The notes: generated from the letters alone by a model not told the origin. A DNA stretch of 64,000 nt from an uncultured Bacillota bacterium (GCA_947426945.1 CANEFX010000004.1:55715-119714); one strand, 5' to 3'. Counted from the first letter of the stretch, positions 53,249 through 62,042 are shown. Program-made: numbers and translations.

Positions 53249-53710
53249 ATGCGCATTTTTGAAGTAACGGACCACAAAGAACAATACCTCCCCCTGCTCC
53301 TTCTTGCTGACGAGCAGGAGAACATGATTTACCGGTACCTGGACCGGGGAACCATGTTCGCTCTGGAGGAGGACGGCATAAACGCAGTCTGTGTCGTCAC
53401 AGATGAGGGGAATGGCGTGCTGGAGCTGAAAAACATTGCCGTCGCCCCCTGCCGCCGGCGCATGGGCTATGGCAGGGAGCTGATGGAATTTCTCCTGTCC
53501 CTCTTTGCCAATCGTTTTCAGATCCTGCGGGTGGGAACCGGAGACAGCCCGCTCACCATCCCTTTTTATGAGTCCTGCGGCTTTCACCGCGCATATGTGG
53601 TCAAAAACTTCTTTACGGACAACTACGACCACCCCATCATTGAGTGCGGCCGCCGCCTGACCGATATGGTCTATCTGGAGCGGCCCTTTCCGCCGGAGGT
53701 ATCCCTATGA
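53249..53710 (+). CDS. GNAT-family N-acetyltransferase
   Basis: A 153-residue acetyltransferase. LKNIAVAPCRRRMGYGRELM is the acetyl-CoA-binding beta4-alpha3 segment and FYESCGFHRAYVVKNFF the C-terminal strand region. The acceptor is unknown. It starts 10 bp after mutY and overlaps the radical SAM gene in ATGA, so it is in that operon. Confidence 0.88.
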   Translation: MRIFEVTDHKEQYLPLLLLADEQENMIYRYLDRGTMFALEEDGINAVCVVTDEGNGVLELKNIAVAPCRRRMGYGRELMEFLLSLFANRFQILRVGTGDSPLTIPFYESCGFHRAYVVKNFFTDNYDHPIIECGRRLTDMVYLERPFPPEVSL

Positions 53711-54585
53711 TCTGCCGTCTCTGTCCGCGAAACTGCGGCGCTCTGCGCACCGAAACTTCCGGGCGCGGTTACTGCCGGACGCCCTTCGTCCCCGTCCTGG
53801 CCCGGGCCGCCCTCCACCACTGGGAGGAACCCCCTGTCTCAGGCGTCCGGGGCTCCGGGACAATCTTTTTTTCCGGGTGCTCTCTGGGCTGTGTGTTCTG
53901 CCAGAATGAAAAAATCAGCCATCAGGATTTCGGAAGGGCTGTCACCCTGGACCGCCTGCGGGAGATCTGCCGGGATTTGATTGCCCAGGGAGCCCACAAC
54001 CTGAATTTTGTCAATCCCACCCACTACGCCCACGTCATCGCCGCCCTGCTGGAGGACTGGCGGCCCCCTGTCCCCGTTGTATTCAACACCGGAGGATATG
54101 ACAAGGTGGATACCCTCCAAGGTCTGGAGGGAAAGGTGGATATTTATCTCCCCGATTTGAAATATCTGGATGGGGAGACCGCCCGGCGGTACTCCTCCGC
54201 CCCAAACTACCCGGAAATTGCCCAAGAGGCTATCCGGGAGATGGTCCGTCAGACCGGCTCCTGCCGGTTCGATAATAATGGATTGTTATTAAGAGGTGTG
54301 ATTATACGCCACCTTATCCTCCCTGGCCAGGTAAATCAGGCTAAAGCAGTGATGGACTGGGTAAGTCGGGAATTTGAACCGGGGACGGTGCGGTTCTCCC
54401 TTATGAGTCAGTATACCCCCTGGGGGGATCTGTCCGCCTGCCCGGAGCTGGACCGCCGCCTGCGCCCCGGAGAGATTCGGGCGGCTCAGGATTATATGGC
54501 GAACCTGGGTCTGGAGGGCTTCACCCAGGAGCGGACCAGCGCCAGGGAGGAGTACACGCCGCCCTTTGATTTGACGGGGATTTGA
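53707..54585 (+). CDS. Radical SAM protein (PflA-like, COG1313 type)
   Basis: A 292-residue radical SAM enzyme. The SAM-cluster motif is CSLGCVFCQN (Cys near residues 58, 62, 65). The N-terminus has an added CxxCPxxC pattern (MICRLCPRNC and GRGYC), typical of this subgroup, perhaps for another cluster or zinc. Similar to pyruvate formate-lyase activases, but no formate-lyase gene is nearby. The start at 53707 overlaps the GNAT stop. Confidence 0.88.
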   Translation: MICRLCPRNCGALRTETSGRGYCRTPFVPVLARAALHHWEEPPVSGVRGSGTIFFSGCSLGCVFCQNEKISHQDFGRAVTLDRLREICRDLIAQGAHNLNFVNPTHYAHVIAALLEDWRPPVPVVFNTGGYDKVDTLQGLEGKVDIYLPDLKYLDGETARRYSSAPNYPEIAQEAIREMVRQTGSCRFDNNGLLLRGVIIRHLILPGQVNQAKAVMDWVSREFEPGTVRFSLMSQYTPWGDLSACPELDRRLRPGEIRAAQDYMANLGLEGFTQERTSAREEYTPPFDLTGI

Positions 54586-54674
54586 GGTGAAACCGACGCT
54601 TGCAACCGATAGTTGCCGGATAGTTGGTAGCTCTTTATGAAAAAACTGATACACTGGTCCCAGAGGTGATTCAA

Positions 54675-55286
54675 ATGACATTAGGGGAAAAGATCAAAGA
54701 GCAGCGGACTGCCCACAGCCTGTCCCAGGAGACGCTGGCGGAGCAGATGGGCGTCAGCCGTCAGGCGGTGACAAAATGGGAGGCGGATCAGTCCACCCCC
54801 AGTTCGGAAAAGCTCATTGCTCTGGCCAAGCTGTTCCAAATCCCACTGGATGAGCTGATTTCCAATGATGTGACCCGCAGCGAGGCCCCACAGGGCAAAA
54901 AGCCCAACCCCATCCTGCGGGCCAACCTGACGCGGATCGCGATCATATGCCACCTTGGAGTTGGTTTTTCCACCGCACAGCACTATTACAATTACAGAGT
55001 CCATGAGCCTGACCCTGGCATATTCATAGCATTCGTTCTCTCTCTTGTCATTCTGTTTTTATGTTCGATCTGGATGGCGTTCAATCATCGCTTTGAAGCA
55101 GATATTCAGCAGAGAAAGAAAAATACCCAAATTGAATTGCTGTACTGTCTGGTCCAGCTGGGGATTGCGTTCCTCGTTATCTACGCTGGTATAGGACTTG
55201 TAGGCGCTCTGCTGATGCTGATTGTGGGAATGGTCTATATTCTGGTCATTAACCCCAAATATATGAACCGAAAGCTGACAAAATAA
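54675..55286 (+). CDS. XRE-family regulator with membrane domain
   Basis: A 203-residue protein with a Cro/CI-type helix-turn-helix in residues 1-60 (LSQETLAEQMGVSRQAVTKW) and four membrane helices after residue 90 (including IFIAFVLSLVILFLCSIWMA and LLMLIVGMVYILVI). It is a membrane-tethered regulator; signal and targets are unknown. The start at 54675 follows AGAGGTG by 8 bp. A terminator follows. Confidence 0.85.
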   Translation: MTLGEKIKEQRTAHSLSQETLAEQMGVSRQAVTKWEADQSTPSSEKLIALAKLFQIPLDELISNDVTRSEAPQGKKPNPILRANLTRIAIICHLGVGFSTAQHYYNYRVHEPDPGIFIAFVLSLVILFLCSIWMAFNHRFEADIQQRKKNTQIELLYCLVQLGIAFLVIYAGIGLVGALLMLIVGMVYILVINPKYMNRKLTK

Positions 55287-55293
55287 AGCAAGA

Positions 55294-55320
55294 GCCTGAC
55301 GGCACGCCGTCAGGCTTCTT
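55294..55320 (+). terminator. Rho-independent terminator
   Basis: GCCTGACGG and complement with a 4-nt loop, then TTCTT. The 308 bases from 55287 to 55594 further hold the left end of the cassette and its promoter but no gene. Confidence 0.8.
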
Positions 55321-55530
55321 CATCGACGTATTCTGCCACCCTGCACGGTGACGGTTTCTGTCTTTTGATAAAAATCTAGCTTAGAAAGGTCAAACCGCCA
55401 ACGCTGGGCGATTCCCTTACACAATTGTAACATACCACATTTTTGCGGGTATGTCAAGTTGTGGGACGGCTCCTCCCTTTTACCTTTTGTGTTGCTGACT
55501 TATAACTCCGGCGATTTTACGAACTGCCGC

Positions 55531-55559
55531 TTGAAATTCTAAATGAGGCATGGTATGGT
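55531..55559 (+). promoter_or_regulatory. Promoter of the cassette gene
   Basis: TTGAAA, 17-bp spacer, TATGGT, inside the left end of the cassette. Confidence 0.5.
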
Positions 55560-55594
55560 TTGAATGAAGATTTTCAGCGGATGGAGGAAAGTAA

Positions 55595-56410
55595 ATGTTT
55601 GAAAAAACATATATAACGCCATTAGGTACGATTCATTATTGGATTCATATGATTGATACTGATATTGTAACACTGGTGTTTCTGCCAGGATTGACAGCGG
55701 ACCATAGATTATTTGAAAAGCAAATTGAATATTTTATGAGTAAATACAATGTTTTTATTTGGGACGCGCCTGCTCATGCGGCCTCGTGGCCATTTAAGTT
55801 TGACTTTGATCTTTTCGATAAGGCAAAGTGGTTAAATGGAATTTTCATACAGGAGAACATAACAAAACCTGTTATTGTGGGCCAATCCATGGGCGGTTAC
55901 GTCGGGCAGGTGTATGCCGAATTATATCCCGAGCATTTAAAAGGATTTGTTTCCATTGATTCGGCCCCATTGCAGCGAAAATACGTAACGGGAATGGAAA
56001 TTTGGTTATTAAAACGGATGGAACCTGTTTATTTTTATTATCCTTGGAAACTTCTATTAAAGTCGGGGACAAACGGGGTTGCAGTATCTGAATACGGAAG
56101 AACACTAATGTATGAAATCATGATGGTATACGATGGAGACAAAAAGCGATATTCCCAGATAGCTGGTCATGGGTTTAAAATCCTTGCAAATGCAATGGAA
56201 ACGGATTTGCCATATGAAATCAAATGTCCTGCATTACTAATCTGCGGAGAACAGGACCATGCGGGTTCGTGTATTCGATATAATAAGGCATGGCATAAAA
56301 ATACAGGTATTCCACTGGAATGGATTAAGGATGCTGGACACAATTCAAACACCGATCAACCGGAAATAGTTAACCGGATGATTGAAGGGATAGCTATACA
56401 AGTAAGATAA
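55595..56410 (+). CDS. Alpha/beta-hydrolase
   Basis: A 271-residue alpha/beta-hydrolase. The nucleophile elbow is GQSMGGYVG (Ser near residue 96), the acid is probably Asp in CGEQDHAG and the base His in IKDAGHNSNTDQPE. No signal peptide. Substrate unknown. Codon use is strikingly AT-rich (AAA, ATT, TTA) against GC-rich neighbours, and the gene lies within inverted repeats, so it was probably acquired. TGGAGGAAAG precedes ATG 55595. Confidence 0.88.
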   Translation: MFEKTYITPLGTIHYWIHMIDTDIVTLVFLPGLTADHRLFEKQIEYFMSKYNVFIWDAPAHAASWPFKFDFDLFDKAKWLNGIFIQENITKPVIVGQSMGGYVGQVYAELYPEHLKGFVSIDSAPLQRKYVTGMEIWLLKRMEPVYFYYPWKLLLKSGTNGVAVSEYGRTLMYEIMMVYDGDKKRYSQIAGHGFKILANAMETDLPYEIKCPALLICGEQDHAGSCIRYNKAWHKNTGIPLEWIKDAGHNSNTDQPEIVNRMIEGIAIQVR

Positions 56411-56518
56411 CAGACTGTCAAATTTATATCTGTTGTATAAAGTATCGCTTATTTTGGCACTTCGACAAAGAATGTTGAAAATCAATCATTAGCAACACGA
56501 AAGGTAAAAGGGACGACG

Positions 56519-56548
56519 GCTCCGTTTCCAATTTTGGGAACGGGGCCG
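56519..56548. terminator. Hairpin terminator beside rlmH
   Basis: GGCTCCGTTTCC pairs with GGGAACGGGGCC across AATTTT and is followed by GTTTTTAT rightward. It serves the cassette gene and perhaps rlmH. Confidence 0.65.
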
Positions 56549-56551
56549 TTT

Positions 56552-57034
56552 TTATTTGTGATAGCTGGACCCCTCGTTGATTTTAAACGCCCGGTAAATC
56601 TGCTCCAGGAGCATGACCCGGGCCAAATGGTGTGGGAAGGTCATGGGGGACATGGACAGCTGGATATTGGCTTCCGCTTTGATGGAGGGATGGAGACCGT
56701 AGCTGCCGCCGATGACAAAAACCATATGCTTGTCCGGACTGCTCCCAACCATGGGAAACATCTGGGCCATCTCCTCACTGGAGCGCATCCGTCCCTCTAC
56801 GCACAGAGCCGCCATCCGGGAACTGGGAGGAATCTTACCCCGGATGGCCTCCCCTTCCCTGGCCAGGGCGTTGGTGATCTCCCCCAGCGTGGGGTCCTTG
56901 GACAGCTTGACCTCGGGAATCTCAATAACAGTCAGTTTACAGTAGGGGGACAGCCGTTTCACATACTCGGCGCAGGCATCCTTGTAAAACTTCTCCTTCA
57001 GCTTGCCCACACAGATGAGATAGACGCTCAGCAT
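56552..57034 (-). CDS. rlmH: 23S rRNA pseudouridine-1915 N3-methyltransferase RlmH
   Basis: A 160-residue SPOUT methyltransferase acting on helix 69 of 23S rRNA. The knot motif FVIGGSYGLHPS and the C-terminal HHLARVMLLEQIYRAFKINE are diagnostic, as is the start MLSVYLICVGKLKEKFY. Length is standard. The start at 57034 overlaps the walJ stop by 7 bp, so the two are coupled. Confidence 0.96.
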   Translation of the reverse strand: MLSVYLICVGKLKEKFYKDACAEYVKRLSPYCKLTVIEIPEVKLSKDPTLGEITNALAREGEAIRGKIPPSSRMAALCVEGRMRSSEEMAQMFPMVGSSPDKHMVFVIGGSYGLHPSIKAEANIQLSMSPMTFPHHLARVMLLEQIYRAFKINEGSSYHK

Positions 57035-57840
57035 ACCAGCACCCCCTCTGGGCTCCAAGTAATCCCCATAGCATCCCTGGGGGCCACAGAAAGGGAGATA
57101 TCCCGCTCCGGATCGCAGTCCATAGCCATCAGCCGCAGCCTGACTGCCTCATAAGCCCGGGCGGGGGTGTTGTTCGTCTGGGACAGGTGGGCCAGAATCA
57201 CCGACCGGGCGCCTGACTGGACCGCAAATGCGGCCAACTCCGCTCCCGCTTCGTTGGACAGGTGGCCGTACTTCCCCAGAATACGCTGCTTTAAGTAATA
57301 GGGGTAGGGCCCGGTACGGACCCAGTCTACATCATGGTTGGCCTCGCACACCAGCAGGTCACAGCCCTCCACAGCCCGGCGGACCTGCGCGGTGATATGG
57401 CCCAGATCGGTAGCCAGCACGATGCGGCTCCCCTCGCCGGCGATAGAGTATCCCACACTGCCCGCCGCGTCGTGGGGGGTGGAAAAGGACTCCACCCACA
57501 AAGGACCAATCTGCACCCCTGTGCCCGCCTCCTGCTCCCGAAACAGATCCCTTACCTCGTCGCACCGGTTTTTCCTATACCACTCCTGGCAGGTGGCCCA
57601 GGTGGCATAGATGGGGGCCCCTGCCTTTTTAGTCAGCACCCGCAGTCCGGACACATGGTCGCTGTGCTCGTGAGTAAGGAAAATGGCGGTCAACTGGCGG
57701 GGTTCGAGTCCCAGCGCTGCCAGTCCGCCGGCAATCCGCTTGGCGGAGATGCCAGCGTCCAGCAGGACATGGGTATCTCCGCAGGATACCAGGGCCGCGT
57801 TTCCCAGGGAGCCGCTGGCAAAAGTGGTAAAAGTCAGCAA
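57028..57840 (-). CDS. walJ: MBL-fold hydrolase WalJ/YycJ
   Basis: A 270-residue metallo-beta-lactamase-fold protein. FASGSLGNAALVS opens the domain, TIFLTHEHSDHVSG-type HxHxDH binds the metals, and ATDLGH and HLSQTNN give further ligands. WalJ proteins have nuclease-like features and roles in cell wall or replication control. The start is TTG 57840, supported by AAAGGAGA 7 bp upstream; an ATG at 57888 would overlap the murA terminator. Between murA and rlmH. Confidence 0.9.
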   Translation of the reverse strand: MLTFTTFASGSLGNAALVSCGDTHVLLDAGISAKRIAGGLAALGLEPRQLTAIFLTHEHSDHVSGLRVLTKKAGAPIYATWATCQEWYRKNRCDEVRDLFREQEAGTGVQIGPLWVESFSTPHDAAGSVGYSIAGEGSRIVLATDLGHITAQVRRAVEGCDLLVCEANHDVDWVRTGPYPYYLKQRILGKYGHLSNEAGAELAAFAVQSGARSVILAHLSQTNNTPARAYEAVRLRLMAMDCDPERDISLSVAPRDAMGITWSPEGVLVC

Positions 57841-57860
57841 GCCGTTCTCTCCTTTAGAAA

Positions 57861-57883
57861 ACGGGCGGCCACACAGCCGCCCG
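57861..57883 (-). terminator. Terminator between murA and walJ
   Basis: ACGGGCGGC and complement with a short loop, then TTTT leftward. Confidence 0.75.
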
Positions 57884-57895
57884 TCCATGCATTAG

Positions 57896-59191
57896 TTATC
57901 CTACCTGCGCCTGACCTTCCTCATCGGGGACGCTGATAATCCGGATATCGGCGCCCACGGCGGCCAGCTTTTCCACGATGGTCTCATAGCCCCGCTCGAT
58001 GTGGTGAATGCCGTCGATTTCGGTGGTCCCCTGGGCGGCCAGTCCGGCAATTACCATGGCGGCCCCGGCCCGCAGGTCACAGGCGTGTACGGGGGCCCCT
58101 GTCAGATGGTCCACTCCCTCAATGACGGCTACCTTGCCATCCACCTGGATATGGGCCCCCATGCGGCGGAACTCGTCCACATAGCGGTACCGGTTGTCCC
58201 AGACGCCCTCGGTGAGAACGCTGGTGCCCTGGGCCACGCACAGAGCGGCGGCAATCTGGGGCTGCATATCAGTAGGAAAGCCGGGATAGGGCATGGTCTT
58301 TACATTCACCCGGCCGACAGGACCAACCCTGCGCAGGAGGAGCGCGTCGTCCTGCTCCTCCACTTCCACCCCCATCTCCACCAGCTTTGCGGTGATGCAG
58401 TCCAAGTGCTTGGGAATAACATTTTTGATGAGCACCTCGCCCCCAGCGGCGGCCACGGCGGCCATATAGGTGCCCGCCTCGATCTGATCGGGAATGATGG
58501 AGTAGGAGCCGCCCCGCAGGCGGTTCACCCCCCGGACCTTGATGACGTCAGTGCCCGCCCCCCGGATGTCGGCTCCCATGGAGTTGAGGAAGTTGGCCAG
58601 ATCCACAATATGGGGTTCTTTGGCGGCGTTTTCAATCACGGTGAGGCCGCTGGCCAGGGTAGCGGCCAGCATAATGTTCATGGTCGCCCCCACGGAGACA
58701 ATATCCAGATAGACCTGTCCCCCGGCCAGGCGGGAACCGTTGGGCACGCGGGCATAAATCAGGCCGTTGCGCACGTCCACCTCGGCCCCCATGGCCACAA
58801 AGCCCTTGATGTGCTGGTCCACAGGCCTGCCGCCCAGATCACATCCCCCGGGCAGGGGAACCTCCGCCCAGCCGAAGCGGCTGAGCAGCGCGCCCACAAG
58901 GTAGTAGCTGGCGCGGATCTTCCGGGCCAGCTCATAGGGTACCTGTCGGTTGCGGATATGGGAGCAGTCCACCTCAACGGTGGTCCGGTTTACAGTGCGG
59001 ACCTCCGCGCCCAGCTCCTGTAAAATTTGAAGAATCAGCGTCACATCGCTGATTTGAGGAACGTTTTCAATACGGCACGCCCCATCTACCAGCAGGGCGG
59101 CGGGAATAATGGCAACAGCGGCATTTTTTGCTCCGCTGATCTGGATGGTTCCATGGAGGGGGTTCCCCCCGTGAATCAAATACTTCGTCAA
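57896..59191 (-). CDS. murA: UDP-N-acetylglucosamine 1-carboxyvinyltransferase MurA
   Basis: A 431-residue enzyme of the first committed step of peptidoglycan synthesis, transferring enolpyruvate from PEP to UDP-GlcNAc. SGAKNAAVAIIPAALL binds substrate, and PLPGGCDLGGRPVDQHIKG contains the catalytic Cys that fosfomycin alkylates. Starts with TTG at 59191 after AGAGGGTG. A consensus promoter lies 115 bp upstream, and the leader holds short stems. Confidence 0.96.
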   Translation of the reverse strand: MTKYLIHGGNPLHGTIQISGAKNAAVAIIPAALLVDGACRIENVPQISDVTLILQILQELGAEVRTVNRTTVEVDCSHIRNRQVPYELARKIRASYYLVGALLSRFGWAEVPLPGGCDLGGRPVDQHIKGFVAMGAEVDVRNGLIYARVPNGSRLAGGQVYLDIVSVGATMNIMLAATLASGLTVIENAAKEPHIVDLANFLNSMGADIRGAGTDVIKVRGVNRLRGGSYSIIPDQIEAGTYMAAVAAAGGEVLIKNVIPKHLDCITAKLVEMGVEVEEQDDALLLRRVGPVGRVNVKTMPYPGFPTDMQPQIAAALCVAQGTSVLTEGVWDNRYRYVDEFRRMGAHIQVDGKVAVIEGVDHLTGAPVHACDLRAGAAMVIAGLAAQGTTEIDGIHHIERGYETIVEKLAAVGADIRIISVPDEEGQAQVG

Positions 59192-59303
59192 ACGAAAGCA
59201 CCCTCTTTTCCAAGTCTTGGAATCTATGAAAATATGGCTGAACTGCCATATGTAATATCAAAATAAGAACCTGTCCTAGGGCAGGGCATAACAAACCGGA
59301 TAT

Positions 59304-59332
59304 ATTATAGCACTATTATATCCCGCTTGCAA
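59304..59332 (-). promoter_or_regulatory. Promoter of murA
   Basis: Leftward TTGCAA, 17-bp spacer, TATAAT. The 112-base leader includes ATATGGC-N6-GCCATAT (59232-59251). Confidence 0.8.
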
Positions 59333-59461
59333 CAAAAATTGCGGGGCTGTGAACGAATTGTTAAAAAAGACGGACAGCGGAGGGAAAACTTTCCTCCCGC
59401 TGTCTGATGCTCAAAATTTATTTGTCATTTATTGTAAAAATATATGCAGTGACTTCCATTC

Positions 59462-59484
59462 AGGGGCGGCCTGCGGCCGCCTCT
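59462..59484. repeat. GGGGCGGCC palindrome overlapping the hemW stop
   Basis: AGGGGCGGCC-TGC-GGCCGCCTCT, one mismatch in 10-bp arms. The leftward hemW stop TAG (59483-59485) lies at its edge. Confidence 0.7.
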
Positions 59485-60709
59485 ACAAATTTTTTCCCTG
59501 ATACCGGGCCTGAGCCCGAGGCAGCAGACTGGACAGCCGGACCTTCTCCTGCCGCTCCAGCAGGTCGCCGATAAGTCGGTTGGACACCAGAAACCCTTTC
59601 GGCGTCAAGCGCCAGCGGCCCTGGGCCGTCTTTTCCGCCCAGCCCCGGGCCTCAAACTCCTCCAGTCGGGCCTCAATAGGGGCAAAGTCCATAAAATACC
59701 GTCCCCGGTACTCCCACTCCTCAACGCCCCGGCCGGTACGCAGGCCCAGCATGAGATATTCGCAGCCCCGCTCCTCCTCCGGAATCAAGTCCTGACTGTC
59801 CAGCAGGGCTCCTTCATCCAGAACCCCTGTGATATAACCCTCCAGGTCCCGGACCCAGGAATACCGCCGGCCGCCGAAATCGGAGTGCGCCCCCGGGCCG
59901 AAGCCGATGTAGGGCCGCAGAAGCCAGTAGCGCAGATTGTGCCGGGAGGCAAATCCCGGACGGGCGAAATTGGATATCTCATACTGCTCATATCCCGCCT
60001 GGGACAGCCGCTCCACCGCCCACAGGTACATGTCCGCCTGGGCGTCGTCGTCGGGCAGGACCTCTCCGGCGGCCGCCCGGGCAGCCAGGGGGGTGCCCTC
60101 CTCCACCTTCAGCCCGTAGCAGGACAGATGCTCCGGCTCCAGCGTCAGAATGTGCTCCACCGTCTCATGCCACGACTGTTCCGTCTGGCCGGGCAGCCCA
60201 TAAATCAGATCCAGGGACAGATTCTTCAGTTTGGCCTTTCTGGCTGCGGCCACAGCCCCGTCTCCCTGCTCCACCGTGTGCGGACGGTTCACCTCCGCCA
60301 GCTCCTTGGGGCGGGCCGACTGATAGCCGAAGGACACCCGATTGAAGCCTGCCCGGCGCAGGGCCCGCAGAGATTTAAAGTCCGTGCTGTCCGGGTTGGC
60401 CTCAAAGGTAATCTCCGCCTCCTTCTCCACCCGGTAAAGCTTTTTCACCGCCGAGAGCAGCTCCCGCAGCCGCCTGGCCCCGTACCAGCTGGGGGTGCCG
60501 CCGCCAAAATAGATCGTATCGACCGGGAAGCTCCGGGCTATGGGGGCGGTCTCCTTCAGGTGGGCCAGCAGGGCCTTTTGAAAGCGGTCCATCCGCCCCT
60601 CCTGCCCCGCCAGGGAGTAGAAATCGCAGTAGTCGCATTTGCTGCGGCAAAAGGGAATGTGGATATAAATCCCCAGCTTCTCCCCGCCGTCCGCCTGTCT
60701 GTCTCTCAT
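59483..60709 (-). CDS. hemW: Radical SAM heme chaperone HemW
   Basis: A 408-residue HemN-like protein. IYIHIPFCRSKCDYCDFYSL holds the cluster cysteines; YFGGGTPSWYG and SFGYQSARPKELAEVNRPH follow. HemW lacks the fourth N-terminal Cys typical of true HemN dehydrogenases and acts as a heme chaperone; here CRSKCDYCDFY fits HemW. The start at 60709 follows CGAGGAG; an ATG at 60814 has no ribosome site. Confidence 0.92.
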   Translation of the reverse strand: MRDRQADGGEKLGIYIHIPFCRSKCDYCDFYSLAGQEGRMDRFQKALLAHLKETAPIARSFPVDTIYFGGGTPSWYGARRLRELLSAVKKLYRVEKEAEITFEANPDSTDFKSLRALRRAGFNRVSFGYQSARPKELAEVNRPHTVEQGDGAVAAARKAKLKNLSLDLIYGLPGQTEQSWHETVEHILTLEPEHLSCYGLKVEEGTPLAARAAAGEVLPDDDAQADMYLWAVERLSQAGYEQYEISNFARPGFASRHNLRYWLLRPYIGFGPGAHSDFGGRRYSWVRDLEGYITGVLDEGALLDSQDLIPEEERGCEYLMLGLRTGRGVEEWEYRGRYFMDFAPIEARLEEFEARGWAEKTAQGRWRLTPKGFLVSNRLIGDLLERQEKVRLSSLLPRAQARYQGKNL

Positions 60710-60816
60710 CGCCAAGCTCCTCGCTCTGTAATATTGCCCCTTATTATAACAAAGATCTCCTCCGCTGCACAGTGGAATTTTCCCGAATCCCGGCGCGGAA
60801 AATTTTTCTCGCAAAA

Positions 60817-60886
60817 AATGTAAAGCCCCCTTGACATAAAATGTAAAGCGTGCTATACTTCCAAATAGTAAAGCACACTTTACATT
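60817..60886 (+). promoter_or_regulatory. Promoter with three operator half-sites for the small XRE regulator
   Basis: TTGACA (60831-60836), 17-bp spacer, TATACT (60854-60859). Half-sites AATGTAAAGC at 60817 and AATGTAAAGCGTGCT at 60840, and the inverted AGCACACTTTACATT at 60872-60886, surround the -10 (14 of 15 positions mirrored). Autoregulation is very likely. Confidence 0.85.
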
Positions 60887-60906
60887 GTCAAGAAGGAGGT
60901 GGTCCG

Positions 60907-61110
60907 GTGACCAACCGAATTGCTGAGCTGCGCAAGGCCGGAAAAATCTCCCAGGCGGAGCTGGCCGACGGGGTGGACGTCACCCGGCAAACCATCATCT
61001 CCCTGGAGAACGGCCGGTACAACGCCTCCCTGCTGCTGGCCCACAAGATTGCAAAGTATTTCGGGCTGACCATCGAGGAAGTATTCTTGTTTGAGGAGGA
61101 GACGCTATGA
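60907..61110 (+). CDS. Small XRE-family regulator
   Basis: A 67-residue one-domain Cro/CI-type regulator (ISQAELADGVDVTRQTIISL, then KIAKYFGLTIEEVF), of the short type seen beside membrane protein genes in Firmicutes. GTG start at 60907 with AAGGAGGTGG upstream. Overlaps the next gene in ATGA. The three following genes encode related membrane proteins and are probably in one operon under its control. Confidence 0.92.
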   Translation: MTNRIAELRKAGKISQAELADGVDVTRQTIISLENGRYNASLLLAHKIAKYFGLTIEEVFLFEEETL

Positions 61111-61517
61111 ATGCAAAGACAGTAAATCCCCTGTTTGACGACTTTCTTCACCTGGTAATCCTTCTGGCCCTTGGTCTGAACTACCCCTTTGTGCCAGGCT
61201 GGCTGCGCTCTTGTTCCCTCCCGCTGCTGCTGATTGTCCTTGCGGTTTCGATATTTACGGAGTGGAAGCGGAAGCACCTGTCTCAGGAGGAGAAGCGGGA
61301 TATGGAACGGGCAGAGACCGACGAACGCAATCTGATGGTGCGGGAGAAAGCCGCCCGGTTCTGCCAGCAGGTGGAGTTCTGGCTGATGTTAGGGGCCTTC
61401 TGGTTCTCCGGCGCTATTCTGCGCCGCCATGACATTGCCTATGTATTTTATTGGCTGATGATTATCCACTGGTTCCTCATGCTCGCCGCCCGGTGGTGGA
61501 TGAACCGGAAATATTAA
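61107..61517 (+). CDS. Small membrane protein with DER motif, paralogue 1
   Basis: A 136-residue protein with two helices before and two after a charged central segment, EKRDMERAETDERNLMVREK. The core E-x-DERN-x-x-x-REKA recurs in the next protein and partly in the third. No known family. ATGA overlap with the regulator gene. Confidence 0.75.
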   Translation: MNAKTVNPLFDDFLHLVILLALGLNYPFVPGWLRSCSLPLLLIVLAVSIFTEWKRKHLSQEEKRDMERAETDERNLMVREKAARFCQQVEFWLMLGAFWFSGAILRRHDIAYVFYWLMIIHWFLMLAARWWMNRKY

Positions 61518-61535
61518 GACTGTGAGGTTTTTGCA

Positions 61536-61952
61536 ATGAGAGATAAACTGAAAAAAGTATTCCCCTATGTAATGTTTGCGGCGGCCTGGGCTCTGATTCT
61601 TGCCGCGCTTCTACTGGGGGAACGGGCCCCGAAACCGGCTGTCCTGGCCCTGTACACCCTGGGCGGTATGCTGATGGGCTCCGGGGCGGTGGGCATCGCC
61701 CTGAGCCGCATCCGGAGGTCCCCGGAGCAGCAGAAGGAGTATGAGCTGGGCGAGCACGACGAGCGCAACGTGGCCATCCGGGAGAAGGCGGCCATGTCCT
61801 CCTGGTACTGGACGCTGTACATGCTGTGGGCGGCGTTCATGGTCATCCAGATTTTTGTTGGGGGACTGTGGGGCGTGGCCGTCTCGGTGGTCATCGTGCT
61901 CCACTGCACCTTCTATATGATTAACATTCATCGGTGGAATAAGAAGATGTAG
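61536..61952 (+). CDS. Small membrane protein with DER motif, paralogue 2
   Basis: A 138-residue protein with four helices and the central cytoplasmic segment GEHDERNVAIREKAA at residues 72-86, matching paralogue 1. It lies 18 bp downstream of it. Its stop TAG is the start of the palindromic repeat that follows. Function unknown; the regulator pairing suggests an envelope stress or signalling role, by inference. Confidence 0.75.
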   Translation: MRDKLKKVFPYVMFAAAWALILAALLLGERAPKPAVLALYTLGGMLMGSGAVGIALSRIRRSPEQQKEYELGEHDERNVAIREKAAMSSWYWTLYMLWAAFMVIQIFVGGLWGVAVSVVIVLHCTFYMINIHRWNKKM

Positions 61953-62015
61953 GGGGCGGCCTCCGCGCCGCCCCGCAGAGAAAGGAAAACCGGGGCGGCA
62001 CAGAGGCCGCCCCCT
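61951..62015. repeat. Palindromic repeat with nested arms
   Basis: AGGGGGCGGCCTC (61951-61963) and its complement (62003-62015) enclose a second pair, GCCGCCCCG and CGGGGCGGC. It begins within the stop codon of the upstream gene and separates paralogues 2 and 3. Confidence 0.75.
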
Positions 62016-62042
62016 GCAGAAAATCAAAGGAGAGGATTTTCC

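Larger units (their letters stand above)
55464..56523. mobile_element. Transposon-like cassette with one AT-rich passenger gene
   Basis: Inverted repeats of 23 bp at 55474-55496 and 56491-56513 match at 22 positions (CCCTTTTACCTTT and inverse AAAGGTAAAAGGG are parts). They are flanked by GGACGGCTCC (55464-55473) and CGACGGCTCC (56514-56523), like a 10-bp target duplication. Inside is one hydrolase gene far more AT-rich than the surroundings. No transposase is present. Confidence 0.7.

Noticed and set aside
55464..56523. The cassette as an insertion sequence
   Set aside because: Its single gene encodes an alpha/beta-hydrolase, not a transposase.
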